Of a DNA stretch of 37,732 bases, positions 5,703 through 14,550 are shown one piece after another; position 1 is the stretch's first letter, and each line of letters begins with the position of its first letter. The DNA is from Betaproteobacteria bacterium (GTDB lineage Bacteria; Pseudomonadota; Gammaproteobacteria; Burkholderiales; SG8-41), in assembly GCA_023266235.1 (NCBI GenBank), contig JAHFRL010000033.1, positions 1 through 37,732 on the forward strand. The letters run 5' to 3'. Position numbers and translations under genes: made by a program. The notes beneath the pieces were generated by a model. That model saw only the letters and a list, made by a program, of their open reading frames with translations. It was not told the DNA's origin and searched no databases.

Positions 5703-6527
5703 TCAGTCCTTGCTGCAGAAAATCACCTTCACGAAGGGCGGGCGCGGATCGACCGCGTTCCCGGAAAAAGCGGGTTGCGAAACCGAACCCGTGAGCGTCG
5801 CCGCCTGTCCGCTAAAGGTCTCGGCGGGGATCGTGCCGGAAGACCCGCCAAAGGTGGGCACCCCGGCGGGCCAGGAAAGCACCCCCGTCGGCACACTGGC
5901 GGGCCAGGCAATCGTTCCTGCCGGGGTGCCAGCGCTCACCGATTGGCTGAGAGCGACGGCTGCGCTTGTGGTGTTCGAACTGCCTGCCGCGCTCGCTCCG
6001 GTGGCCGCCCGGCTCGTTCCCGTGCCAAACGTGGCTGCCGCAATCTGGCGGGTGGCCGTCGTGCTCGAAAGCTGGAAGGGGAGTTCATGGGCATGCCCCG
6101 CCAGCGCCGATCCGCTGAAAGTCGGGACCGAGGCCGGCCAGGAGAGCACCATGGTCGCGACGCCCGCCGGCCAGGTGATGGTCCCCGCCGGAGTAAAACT
6201 CACCGTCGAATTGGTGCCCGCCGGGGTGTAGGAATTCATGGAGAGCGTTGGTTGCGAGACGGTCCCCGCCGGCGTGATCGTGGCATTGCCGCCGGTTCCT
6301 CCCGCATCGCCATGCGCGGCGAGCGTGCCCTGCAGGAATTTCCCGTCGAGCGCGGTGACTTCGGAAAAGCCCGCCGGACAGGAGGTGAGTGAAAGCGTGA
6401 TGACGCCCGCCGGGATCGAGCCGCCCCCGGTCGAATAGCCCTGAGCCAGCACCCATTCGATGGTGGCCATTTTCCCCTGGCCGAAAGCGAGAGCGGCGAA
6501 AAAAAACGGAAGCAAGAAACGCAGCAT
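5703..6527 (-). CDS. Secreted-looking tail-collar fibre protein
   Basis: A 274-residue protein. It opens with a signal-peptide-like segment, MLRFLLPFFFAALAFGQ, instead of a usual virion N-terminus. Residues about 37-80 fit the phage tail collar domain: Ile-Pro-Ala-Gly-Val-Ile-Thr-Leu-Ser, Cys-Pro-Ala-Gly-Phe-Ser-Glu-Val, Leu-Asp-Gly-Lys-Phe-Leu-Gln-Gly. The end (262-274, Arg-Pro-Pro-Phe-Val-Lys-Val-Ile-Phe-Cys) matches the usual collar C-terminus. Between them lies a Ser/Thr/Gly/Ala-rich shaft with two copies of an Ile-x-Trp-Pro-Ala-x-Val-x-Thr-x-Val-Leu-Ser-Trp-Pro-Ala unit. Likely a short tail fibre or receptor-binding tip. It starts one base after the stop of the preceding fibre gene. Confidence 0.75.
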   Translation of the reverse strand: MLRFLLPFFFAALAFGQGKMATIEWVLAQGYSTGGGSIPAGVITLSLTSCPAGFSEVTALDGKFLQGTLAAHGDAGGTGGNATITPAGTVSQPTLSMNSYTPAGTNSTVSFTPAGTITWPAGVATMVLSWPASVPTFSGSALAGHAHELPFQLSSTTATRQIAAATFGTGTSRAATGASAAGSSNTTSAAVALSQSVSAGTPAGTIAWPASVPTGVLSWPAGVPTFGGSSGTIPAETFSGQAATLTGSVSQPAFSGNAVDPRPPFVKVIFCSKD

Positions 6528-6528
6528 G

Positions 6529-8841
6529 TCAGTTGATCACGGTGTAGTGGAAACAGGGGCCGGTCACGGTGAGGGTGGGCATGTTGAGGGTGAAGCTCGT
6601 GCCCGCCACCTTCGCCGCGAGCGTGGCGAAGGGTACGACCGTCGGAGCGGCGTTGCAGGTTTTTGAAAGCAGCGTGTTGTCGGCGGCGCTCGGCGTAATC
6701 AGAATTTCACTGTTCGCGGTCACCACTGTCGTATTGATCGTGCACGTTCCTCCGGAGGCGGCGACGTCGCAGTAGACGATTCCCGCCGGGGCCGCTGCGC
6801 AGGAAACCACGCTCGGGTTGGCCGCCGTGCCGCTGGCCGCGCAGTTTGTGGTGGTCTGGTAGAGCGGACCGGAGATCGCGCCGGTTTGGTTTTGGGTTGG
6901 GGGAGTCGAGCCGTCGCCCGCGAGACCCTTGTCGTCGAATTCGTAATTGTTGCCGGAGGTCGTGCTCGTGGTGATTGGAAGATTGCCGATTTTCCCCGTG
7001 CTCGACGGCGTGCCGCCCGAGGCGGTGCGATAGATATTGTACGAACTGACGCCGGGGGCAAGAAACGTCGCGCCAAAAACGATGGCGTTGTAATTGGTTG
7101 TATCGAGCGTCGCGTTGCCGATGGCCGTTGTGCCCGCGTTCGAAACCGCCGATTCCTTGCCGTTGCCATCGACCGCCGTCAGTTTGTAGGTATAGCTCGT
7201 GGCTCCGGAGGCTCCCCGCGTTCCGACGCCGCTATTGCTGAAAACCGGGGTTCCCAGTTGGGCGGTGCTGAGCGAGCCGCTCAGAGCCATCGAGCCGGTG
7301 ACGCCAATCGTCGTTGCCCCGGTGATGATGTTGGGGAGATAGACGTTGCCGCCGAACCAGTTGCGCCCGCGAGTCGGGGTGCCCGCGAGAGCGTGGCTGA
7401 AGATGTTCCAATCGGATGTGTTGGCGCCGAAATCTTCGATGAAGAGGCCCTTATTCCCGGATGTAAAGCGATTGCCCGGAGCCTGCAACACCAGATCGTC
7501 GCCGAGGCAAGAGGTGCAGCCAGCCGTGTCGGTGATGAAGAATCGGGCCGCCGCAATTTGAGTATTCGACAAGCTCCCCGTCGCTCCGTTGCTCGCCTTG
7601 GCCAAAATTCCGGTGTAGCAATAGGTGCAGGCGGCGATGGTTCCTACGCCGCTTCGGAAAATCTCCGCCCGGACCGCGGTTGCACCGATACTGCCCGTGG
7701 TCATCGAAGCGTTGGTGTTCGATATGCTTGCCTGGAACGATCCCGCCGAAATTTCGCCGTCCGGCGAGCCCGTGAAATTCGGCGTGCCGTTGACATCCAC
7801 TTCCGCCTGGATCGCTTCCCAGCCGTAGTAGGTCGTGCTGTCGGGAGCGACGTTCCCGATGGTCACGCGGATGGCGCGGTCTTGATTCGTGTTCACCGTT
7901 CCCACTCCGGCGCGGTGCCAGATCGTCATGGCCGCATTTTTCCCGAGCGTGGGCACGGTGCCGGTGTCGTTGATGGCGACGCGGCGGCAGAAAGTCAGCG
8001 AACCGCCCGGACTTGGCGGCCCCGCCGTGTTGTCAGAATAGAGATCGACGCCCGCGAGCGTTTGCATGTTGCCGCTCGCGTCCTGCACAAACCATTGCGG
8101 GATGACCGAAGGCGGACAGCTCGTCGCCTGCACATTGAGCGGCTGCACCCAGGCGGTTGAAATCGTGAGCGGCGAAACTCCGGCCCCGATCACTTGAATG
8201 ACGCAGTTCGCGGTGATGTTGACGCAGGCGGGAGAGGCATTTTGCCGCAACACGTTGGTGCAGGAAACTCCGAGGCAGCTGTAAACCGTGTAGCCGGTGG
8301 CCCACGAGGGCAGCGTCGGCGCGGTCACGGTCAAGGAACAGGAGACTCCGCAGCCGCCGGGAGTCGTCGTCGAAATCAAGCGGCTCGGAATGGTTTCGCC
8401 GAGCGACGTGTTGAAGGAAATCTGTACGGCCACGTTCGACGATGCCGCGAGATTTCCGCCGCTGGCGTTCCCGGTGAGCACGGGATCGGGGATTCCCGCA
8501 TAATTCAGCCAGACGGCGGAGCCGGCGACCTGGCCCGGTTGGGTGGGTGTGAGGCTGCCGGAGCCGCCCATGACGAGAGCGCCGGTGTTCGTACCCGGAG
8601 TGACTGCGGAAAATGCGATCGCGCCCCCCACTTCTGCCCATATTCCGCTCTGGCAGGTGTAGAAGGCGCCCGTACCCATGACAATCTGCGCGAAGGCAGT
8701 CGAAGCACAGGCGCCCGAGGGCGCGGAGGGGACGTAGCGCACGCCGCCCGCGTAGTTGCTTTGTCCCGAACCGGTCTGGGCGCAGGCCAAAGCCGAGAGA
8801 AAGAGGAGAAGCGAACCGATTCGCAGCGCAAAAGTATTCAT
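6529..8841 (-). CDS. Large secreted-looking fibre protein (770 aa)
   Basis: Starts MNTFALRIGSLLLFLSALAC, a clear signal-peptide profile ending Ala-Leu-Ala-Cys-Ala-Gln; an imprecise lipobox is conceivable. AAGGA lies upstream of the ATG. The rest is Ser/Thr/Gly/Ala/Val-rich with many paired cysteines (Gly-Cys-Gly-Val-Ser-Cys, Cys-Thr-Tyr-Cys-Tyr, Cys-Thr-Ser-Cys-Leu), unusual for cytoplasmically assembled fibres but sensible for an exported, disulphide-bonded protein. A fibronectin-like segment lies around 550-650. The last about 80 residues form a beta-rich tip ending Cys-Phe-His-Tyr-Thr-Val-Ile-Asn. Probably a fibre or adhesin; receptor unknown. Confidence 0.65.
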   Translation of the reverse strand: MNTFALRIGSLLLFLSALACAQTGSGQSNYAGGVRYVPSAPSGACASTAFAQIVMGTGAFYTCQSGIWAEVGGAIAFSAVTPGTNTGALVMGGSGSLTPTQPGQVAGSAVWLNYAGIPDPVLTGNASGGNLAASSNVAVQISFNTSLGETIPSRLISTTTPGGCGVSCSLTVTAPTLPSWATGYTVYSCLGVSCTNVLRQNASPACVNITANCVIQVIGAGVSPLTISTAWVQPLNVQATSCPPSVIPQWFVQDASGNMQTLAGVDLYSDNTAGPPSPGGSLTFCRRVAINDTGTVPTLGKNAAMTIWHRAGVGTVNTNQDRAIRVTIGNVAPDSTTYYGWEAIQAEVDVNGTPNFTGSPDGEISAGSFQASISNTNASMTTGSIGATAVRAEIFRSGVGTIAACTYCYTGILAKASNGATGSLSNTQIAAARFFITDTAGCTSCLGDDLVLQAPGNRFTSGNKGLFIEDFGANTSDWNIFSHALAGTPTRGRNWFGGNVYLPNIITGATTIGVTGSMALSGSLSTAQLGTPVFSNSGVGTRGASGATSYTYKLTAVDGNGKESAVSNAGTTAIGNATLDTTNYNAIVFGATFLAPGVSSYNIYRTASGGTPSSTGKIGNLPITTSTTSGNNYEFDDKGLAGDGSTPPTQNQTGAISGPLYQTTTNCAASGTAANPSVVSCAAAPAGIVYCDVAASGGTCTINTTVVTANSEILITPSAADNTLLSKTCNAAPTVVPFATLAAKVAGTSFTLNMPTLTVTGPCFHYTVIN

Positions 8842-8878
8842 GATGTCCTTCGGGAAACGGGCGATCGCGGGAAGCTCT

Positions 8879-10714
8879 CTAGTTGCTCAGAATGGGAGTG
8901 ATCTGCATGAAGCTGACTTCTTTCGGCGAGAGCGTGAACAGGCCGCTGTCTTTGGTGAAGGTCTCGCCGACGTTGCAGATGACATCGAGATGGAACGTCA
9001 CCGTGGACGAGGCCGCGAACGTGGCCGCCGTGATTTCAGAAGCGGAGAGCGCCCCATAGCCGTCGCCGTTCAAGTCCTGGCCGCTGATCGCGTAGGCGAC
9101 GTTGTGGGTCACATCGATCACTTCGGCGGCGCACGCATTCGGCCCCGCCGTAAACCAGGTGCCGTAGCGAATGTCGGCACGATAGGTGCCGGAGGTTGCG
9201 GGGAAGGTGACCGACTTCGTAAGCAGCGTCGTTTGCGTGTTGGCGGTCACGCCCGTATCCGAACCGAGTGTGACGCGCTGCGGGGTGTTGATGCCGGAGG
9301 CGCCGCATCCCGAGGTGGTCGCGCCTCCGTTGGCGCTCTTGCAGATCGGCGTTCCGGTCGAGCCCGTCAAGCTGTCCGAGCTGAGTAGATTTGGTTCCGT
9401 GCCTTGCACCGGTTGCGTGGAATGGCCCGGACCATAAAGATCGATGTCGTAGGTGCCGGCGCCGACGTTGGTCGAGAGCACCTGGCCGATGATTTGCACG
9501 CCGCTCGGCGCAAGCGATGGGGGCGCCAGGCCGGAATCGTGGCAGTCTCCTGCCGCGGTTGCACTGATGACGACATAGTCGTTGGCCGTGGTCGCGCCAT
9601 CGAAGATGCAAGCCACTTTTCCCGCCTGACTGATCGTGGCATTGCCCGTGGTGCCCGCGCCCGAAGTGGTGATGCCGAGGGCTCCCGAAGTGTCGGTGGT
9701 TGCCGTAATCACGGCGGTCGAGGGCGAGCCGGTCTGTTTGGCGAGTTTGTTGAGGACGGTCCCGGTCACCGCCGCGTTCGCCAGCACCAGTCCGCCATTG
9801 CACACCGCGAAGGCGCTTCCCGAGCCGGTCGATTGCAGGCAGTAGCCGTTCGGGCCGTAGCTGCCGTTGAGGCGAAATCCGGTGACGGCGTCGAAACTGT
9901 CCGCGACCTGGTGCGGGCCTGCCCCTTCATTCGCCGAGCCGATCGCGGTCGCGTTCGTCCCGTCCCAGGTAAACGCTTGCGTCGTGACCGCGCCGATCCC
10001 GGAGGCCACTTGCGCCCCGCCAATCGAATTCGAGGGCCAGGAGAACGTGTGTCCGCCGCTCGCATCTTGCGTGATCTGGAAAATCACGCTCGCCGGCGGG
10101 ATGATCGCCGAGACCGCCGTCAATGCGCTCGCCGCGCAATTGCCGGTGAGGGTCACGGCAAACGTCTGGCTTTCGCTGGTGATCGGAAATAGCGTGCTCG
10201 ACGGGCAGCTGACCGGCGTGGTCACCGGCGTTGAAGCCGTGCCGGGAATGCCGATCGAAACCGTGAACGGCCCGCTCGTCACGCCGTTGACCGTGAGCGT
10301 GTAGGCGTAGGTGCCGCCCCCGGCAAGGTTGACTCCCAGGCTGCCGTCATTCGCGCTCGTCGCCTGGCAGGTGGTCGAGCCTTGCAGGACGATCTGCGCG
10401 TTGGTGGGGCAGGAGTGCGCCAGGGTGAGGTCGGTGTAGGTAGTGACGTAGTTGGTGCAGGGCACGCCCACTGCGGGATAGGAGCACAGGTGGAGCGTGG
10501 CGTTCGGCACGGCATAGAGCGGAGGGTAGCCGGAGCCGCCGGTGATCATGGTGACGCCCGCCGAGCCCGGAGCGCCCAGATCCCACCGTAAGCCGATCGC
10601 CTGGCCGAAGGCGGAAGTGGCAAAAACTGTCACCGTAAGAGCCAGTAATAGGAGCCTGGTAACTGGCCGTAAGTGCCATTGCCGGGAGCGAGTTAGCCGG
10701 TCAGAATTGGACAT
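8879..10714 (-). CDS. Secreted-looking fibre protein (611 aa)
   Basis: The ATG at 10714 has GGAAGG six bases upstream and is preferred over a start at 10909, whose extra residues are antisense to the rightward gene. After a basic n-region, residues about 21-37 are hydrophobic (Leu-Leu-Leu-Leu-Ala-Leu-Thr-Val-Thr-Val) and end Ala-Thr-Ser-Ala-Phe-Gly-Gln-Ala, a good signal-peptidase site. The mature part is Ser/Thr/Gly/Ala-rich with spaced cysteines and a beta-rich C-terminus, as in tail fibres. Function is inferred from its place next to the collar protein. Its ATG is back to back with that of the rightward gene in the palindrome CATATG. Confidence 0.65.
   Translation of the reverse strand: MSNSDRLTRSRQWHLRPVTRLLLLALTVTVFATSAFGQAIGLRWDLGAPGSAGVTMITGGSGYPPLYAVPNATLHLCSYPAVGVPCTNYVTTYTDLTLAHSCPTNAQIVLQGSTTCQATSANDGSLGVNLAGGGTYAYTLTVNGVTSGPFTVSIGIPGTASTPVTTPVSCPSSTLFPITSESQTFAVTLTGNCAASALTAVSAIIPPASVIFQITQDASGGHTFSWPSNSIGGAQVASGIGAVTTQAFTWDGTNATAIGSANEGAGPHQVADSFDAVTGFRLNGSYGPNGYCLQSTGSGSAFAVCNGGLVLANAAVTGTVLNKLAKQTGSPSTAVITATTDTSGALGITTSGAGTTGNATISQAGKVACIFDGATTANDYVVISATAAGDCHDSGLAPPSLAPSGVQIIGQVLSTNVGAGTYDIDLYGPGHSTQPVQGTEPNLLSSDSLTGSTGTPICKSANGGATTSGCGASGINTPQRVTLGSDTGVTANTQTTLLTKSVTFPATSGTYRADIRYGTWFTAGPNACAAEVIDVTHNVAYAISGQDLNGDGYGALSASEITAATFAASSTVTFHLDVICNVGETFTKDSGLFTLSPKEVSFMQITPILSN
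10679..10707 (+). promoter_or_regulatory. Possible promoter of the rightward zinc-finger gene
   Basis: TTGCCG (10679-10684) and CAGAAT (10702-10707) each match sigma70 consensus boxes at four of six bases with a 17-base spacer. Transcription would begin at about the ATG at 10715, giving a leaderless mRNA, which fits the absence of a Shine-Dalgarno there. It lies inside the fibre gene's signal-peptide codons on the other strand. Weak pattern evidence only. Confidence 0.3.
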
Positions 10715-11032
10715 ATGAAGCCTTCCACCTGCTGCATTTGCGATCCGAATCTGACGATCAATCCGTTTGTCTGCGAACGTCATAAACTTGAGGGCCTGCG
10801 CCGCGCGCGGGAAAGACAGATTCGCTATTCGGAAGCCGCGGGCGATCTTTACCGCGAGGCCAGGGCGGCAACCGCGCCCTGCGGCGTCTGCGAAAAACGA
10901 GTGCCCCATCTCACGGATCTCGATATCTGCGCGGTGTGCGACGAGTGCATTCTTGCCGGCAAAATCGAAGGTGTCGCCAAGCCTGTCTTCCCAGGCCTTA
11001 CTTTTCCTCGCGTGCGGCCAGCGCTTGCCTGA
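10715..11032 (+). CDS. Rightward zinc-finger protein inside the late cluster
   Basis: A 105-residue frame on the strand opposite to its surroundings. The composition looks coding: Cys6-Cys7-x2-Cys, then Cys20-x2-His, a charged Arg/Glu helix, Cys-x2-Cys near 56-59 and Cys-x2-Cys near 72-75, giving two likely zinc sites. No Shine-Dalgarno is present; a weak promoter at the start could give a leaderless transcript. It diverges from the fibre gene with adjacent ATG codons and overlaps the 3' end of the 567-residue gene by 35 bases. It behaves like a moron, an independently expressed gene in a late operon. A chance antisense frame is possible. Confidence 0.5.
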   Translation: MKPSTCCICDPNLTINPFVCERHKLEGLRRARERQIRYSEAAGDLYREARAATAPCGVCEKRVPHLTDLDICAVCDECILAGKIEGVAKPVFPGLTFPRVRPALA

Positions 11033-12701
11033 GAGACTCTTGCAGTTGCGGAGTTAGATCCTCCGCGTTCTCAGCCGGAATGCGAACGCCGCGCACCGCC
11101 GATTCCGGCACTTCGCCGTGGAACTTCACCCAAGTCGGCCCGTTCGGTCCGGGCCTCACGGAAAATCCCGGCGTCTCGGCCAGGTTGCCACGAATCAATT
11201 CCTGCGGCATGGCTTCGGTCTCGGCGCGCTTCGGCATGATTCGATTGGCCGCTTCCTCTTCACTCGCGGTCGCTTGGGCGTAGCTCTCTGGGCGGTAGGG
11301 AATGCCGCTCTCGCCAACGTTGCGGCTGCGGTAGAAATCGAGATTCCGCAATCCACGCGGCCCCGGAGCCGCCCCAGCTTTCGGCTTCGCAATGGCTTCG
11401 CCCGGCGCAGGGCTTGCGGCTTTCTCGCCGCCGCGGATGAATTCGCCCAGCCGCTCCGCCTTCTGCATCACCGGGCTCTGCATCCCGGCTTTCGATTTGG
11501 GAATGATTTCCCCGGCTTCGTTTGCGATCGTGCCCGGTTTCGAGGGCTGAAAGTTCTTCTCGATCTGCACCACTCCAGGTCCCTTGCGCAGAGAGTTCCA
11601 TGCCTGCCCTGGCGACTTGGCCGATTCAAACGCTTTCACCTGTTCGGGCGTGATTCCACTGTGCGCGTAGTGTTCGCCGGAATTGAGCACCGCGTCGAAG
11701 CGTTCGCTGGCGGGGTCATACTTATACCCTTGGACCAGACTCGATTTGACGGGCGTGAAGCCTTCGGGAAGTTTTGCGCGAATCTGGTTCCGCATCGTGA
11801 CACCGGGCTTGATCGTCACCGGCTCATTGCCGACGGCGCGATCGAGCGCCGCGGGGAGTTTGGCGGTGGAAGCCTTCGGAATCGGTGCGGGGATCGGGGG
11901 CGCGGCTGCCGGAGCCGCTTCGGCGGGGATCGCGCTGGCCGGAGTGCGCACCGGAATCTTGCCGAGGCCTGCAGCGGGATCGGCGGCTGTTTGTCCGCCC
12001 GTCGCCAGCCCTCGCGCTTGCAGCACTTCGGGCGTCGGGGCTTCAGGAAGTCCCAGATTCTCGCCTGGAACCCGGATCGGAGGAACGCGCTCGATATCCT
12101 CGACGCGGGTGCCAAGCTTCAAAATCGGCTTGACGGTTTTGTTGAGTGTGGTTCCAGCGAAGCGCGTGGCCGCGCGCACCGGAGCTCCAGCGAGTTTCGG
12201 GATCGTGCCTTCCGGAATCGCATTCGCGGCGGCCTTCGGAACTCCTCGCATCCCTTCGAATGCAAGCGCGGTCAGTGCTTGTCCGGCTCCTTGCCCCGCC
12301 GTCTCTTGTGCCGCTTTCGCGTAAGTTCCGAGCGGGTCCGGCGATTGATTGATGTCGTGAAGGGCTCGGGGAATCTGGGTTGCCTGTTGCCCGGTGGTCG
12401 CAACTCCCCGCAGCGTACGCAGGACCGGACGCGCCAGAAAATCGGGCACGCCGGGAACCGAGACTCCTGCGATTCCTTCGTCGCCCGGCTGGATGCGCGG
12501 ATCGAGAGTCGAAGCGATGCCGCCGATCGCCGAACGCACGCCGCGGCCCACCGACTGCAAGCCGGAAAGCGTGGCGGCGCCCGGCCCGGTTAGCGGGATC
12601 TCTCTGTCGAGAAATCCGGGCTTTTCTTGTTTTGCCGCGTCCGCATCCCACTTCACTTCGGGCGGAGCAGGCTGGTCCCACGTGATGTGCGGAGTGCTCA
12701 T
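10998..12701 (-). CDS. Candidate internal virion/ejection protein (567 aa)
   Basis: Begins MSTPHITWDQPAPPEVKWDA. The first quarter is Gly/Ser/Val-rich; a large central part is Ala/Pro-rich and likely disordered; the C-terminal 150 residues are charged and helical, ending Leu-Thr-Pro-Gln-Leu-Gln-Glu-Ser-Leu-Arg-Gln-Ala. There is no signal peptide or enzymatic motif. The ATGA overlap with the 126-residue gene upstream shows coupling. The block of four genes from 15.1 to 11.0 kb, between the giant tail protein and the fibres, is where podoviruses keep proteins ejected with DNA; the role is inferred from that and composition. Confidence 0.55.
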   Translation of the reverse strand: MSTPHITWDQPAPPEVKWDADAAKQEKPGFLDREIPLTGPGAATLSGLQSVGRGVRSAIGGIASTLDPRIQPGDEGIAGVSVPGVPDFLARPVLRTLRGVATTGQQATQIPRALHDINQSPDPLGTYAKAAQETAGQGAGQALTALAFEGMRGVPKAAANAIPEGTIPKLAGAPVRAATRFAGTTLNKTVKPILKLGTRVEDIERVPPIRVPGENLGLPEAPTPEVLQARGLATGGQTAADPAAGLGKIPVRTPASAIPAEAAPAAAPPIPAPIPKASTAKLPAALDRAVGNEPVTIKPGVTMRNQIRAKLPEGFTPVKSSLVQGYKYDPASERFDAVLNSGEHYAHSGITPEQVKAFESAKSPGQAWNSLRKGPGVVQIEKNFQPSKPGTIANEAGEIIPKSKAGMQSPVMQKAERLGEFIRGGEKAASPAPGEAIAKPKAGAAPGPRGLRNLDFYRSRNVGESGIPYRPESYAQATASEEEAANRIMPKRAETEAMPQELIRGNLAETPGFSVRPGPNGPTWVKFHGEVPESAVRGVRIPAENAEDLTPQLQESLRQALAAREEK

Positions 12702-13078
12702 TGTTCCCTAGGCCGCGCGATGATCGGCGGAAGGATCTCAGCTCGTTGCGGATTCGAAACGTCGTTTAGCAAGGAACCGGCAAAGTTTTGCCGGTTAAAT
12801 GTCACTCCGTTGGGCAAGCGAGTGACGGGAACTCCAGACTCGTCGTCGCTCGACACTGAAACGTTGTCGGGGTTCGGCAGCACCATGCCGCCAAAATCGG
12901 CGGGCGCTCCGGGCGATGTGTGTTCTGGAGCCGCGGCCATTTCTTCGTCGGTTGCGGGCCGCGTGAAGCCAAGCGCGCGCCGTTCTTCTGGCGTCGCCTG
13001 GGCGTACCTCTGGCGCAAAGCCGGACCGCGCAAGTTCGCGATCGAGGGATCGAGCCGGAAATTCCGGGCGCTGCTCAT
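12698..13078 (-). CDS. Hypothetical 126-residue protein
   Basis: Small, polar and largely disordered-looking: Arg-Gln-Arg-Tyr-Ala-Gln-Ala-Thr-Pro-Glu-Glu-Arg-Arg-Ala-Leu-Gly-Phe-Thr near the N-terminus, an Asn/Asp/Ser-rich middle, and a Leu-Pro-Asn-Gly-Val-Thr-Phe-Asn-Arg segment. The N-terminal phrase resembles small helical repeats in internal virion proteins, but no family is certain. It starts two bases after the preceding stop and overlaps the following gene as ATGA. Confidence 0.6.
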   Translation of the reverse strand: MSSARNFRLDPSIANLRGPALRQRYAQATPEERRALGFTRPATDEEMAAAPEHTSPGAPADFGGMVLPNPDNVSVSSDDESGVPVTRLPNGVTFNRQNFAGSLLNDVSNPQRAEILPPIIARPREQ

Positions 13079-13080
13079 CG

Positions 13081-14547
13081 TTACTGCGCGACCAGCCTTC
13101 CGCCTTTGACGACGACTGTAGTCCCGTCGTCAAGCGTGCCGGTTGCTCCTTCGGCTTGTCCCGCTGGGGCCGCGCCGAGATCCTTGCCGGTTGCGCCGCC
13201 TTCGTCGATCCGCGACAGATTCCGCCGCGCTTCCTGCACGATCGTCCGGTGCTCTTTCGGATCGTCAGCTTCGATCAGGGCGCCGCGTGCGTTGTCGAGG
13301 ATTTGCTGTTTCTGGATCAGCTTCTTGTGGACGATATCGACGAGCGCGTGGATCTGCTGCCGTTGTTCGGGCGTGATCGAATTGGCTTTGCTCGGATCGA
13401 GGCTCCACTGGTTGATGTGCGCTTTGAGCGATTCCCACTGCGAGCGGCCGCCGACGATGCGCGCGATTTCCGCTTCGTTCATGCGCAGGCCGCTTCCGGC
13501 GCCGCCCGCCATCACGGTCAAGAGTTCGGGTGCGACCAAGGCGTCCGCTTGTGGGGAACCTTGCGCGATCGTATCCCGCAGCCGTCCCAGGCGAGCGACC
13601 GCATCTTCGACCGGCTTGCCTTCTTTGTCGAGAACGCCGCTGTTGTATTGATAACTGCGGTCCGATCGCGCATCGCCGCTGCCGGGTTTGTCCGGCTTTT
13701 GCGTGGCACTGGCATATTCCCGGAGCGATTGCTTGAGTTGCTCGACTCTTGTGCGGGCCGCGGTTTTTTCCTCGGGCGTCTTGGCGGCGGCGACGGCCGC
13801 TTCGGCGTCGATCAGTTGCTGTTCGGGAGCGTCGGGGCGTTCCGGTTTCGGTGCGGCCGCCGCTTTGAATCCAGCGGGAACTTTTTTGTCGCTGGCCCGC
13901 ACGACCTGGCCGGAATTTTCCTCCCGGATCAGCGGCGTCCCGTCGGTGTCGGTCCAGTTGGTGAACTCGCTCCACTTTTCTTCTTTTTGTTTCGCCTCGC
14001 CCGCCGCTTTGGTTTGGGCTTCCCGCAGGGCAACCTCCGAAGGAACTGCTCCGGCCTGTGCGGTCTCGCGCGCCGTCTGCGCTTCTTTCTCCGCCTGCTC
14101 TTCGTCCGCGGTGAGCGCTTTCGTGTTGCGGTTGACGAGCACCTGGTGATGTTCTTCCGTACCCGGAATCGCCCGCAGCGCCGTGCCGATCTGCGGGATC
14201 AGAGCCGATCCAATCTCCCCGGCAATATTCAGTCCGCGCAGCGCTCCCCGCGCCCAGGGATTGCCGATCTGCGAAATGCCGCTCCCTTTCCCGAGCCGCT
14301 GTTGCGTCCGCCGGTCCGCTTCAGTCTGCTGCTCTAAAGGCGATGACGGAATCACGGGCTTGGTGGGAACCAGGTTCGCCGCGGTGGGCGACGGGGAAGT
14401 GCTTGGCGGAAGCGTGGGAGCGGCCGGCTCGGAACTGTCGGCAGTCGAGGTTGAGATGCCGCGCACCGCGACCGGATCCGCCTCGGGCGGACGCGCAATC
14501 AGCGGATAGCGTTCGCGAAATTCGCTCTCGTTGAAATCGTTGTCCAT
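13081..14547 (-). CDS. Coiled-coil candidate internal virion protein (488 aa)
   Basis: Starts MDNDFNESEFRERYPLIARP. Residues about 15-110 are Pro/Ser/Thr-rich and low-complexity. From about 130 on it is dominated by Glu, Ala, Gln, Lys and Arg with heptad-like stretches (Glu-Lys-Glu-Ala-Gln-Thr-Ala-Arg-Glu and Thr-Arg-Val-Glu-Gln-Leu-Lys-Gln), a long helical protein with breaks. No catalytic motif or membrane helix is seen. Position and composition suit a structural or ejected internal protein. Confidence 0.55.
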   Translation of the reverse strand: MDNDFNESEFRERYPLIARPPEADPVAVRGISTSTADSSEPAAPTLPPSTSPSPTAANLVPTKPVIPSSPLEQQTEADRRTQQRLGKGSGISQIGNPWARGALRGLNIAGEIGSALIPQIGTALRAIPGTEEHHQVLVNRNTKALTADEEQAEKEAQTARETAQAGAVPSEVALREAQTKAAGEAKQKEEKWSEFTNWTDTDGTPLIREENSGQVVRASDKKVPAGFKAAAAPKPERPDAPEQQLIDAEAAVAAAKTPEEKTAARTRVEQLKQSLREYASATQKPDKPGSGDARSDRSYQYNSGVLDKEGKPVEDAVARLGRLRDTIAQGSPQADALVAPELLTVMAGGAGSGLRMNEAEIARIVGGRSQWESLKAHINQWSLDPSKANSITPEQRQQIHALVDIVHKKLIQKQQILDNARGALIEADDPKEHRTIVQEARRNLSRIDEGGATGKDLGAAPAGQAEGATGTLDDGTTVVVKGGRLVAQ

Positions 14548-14550
14548 AAG

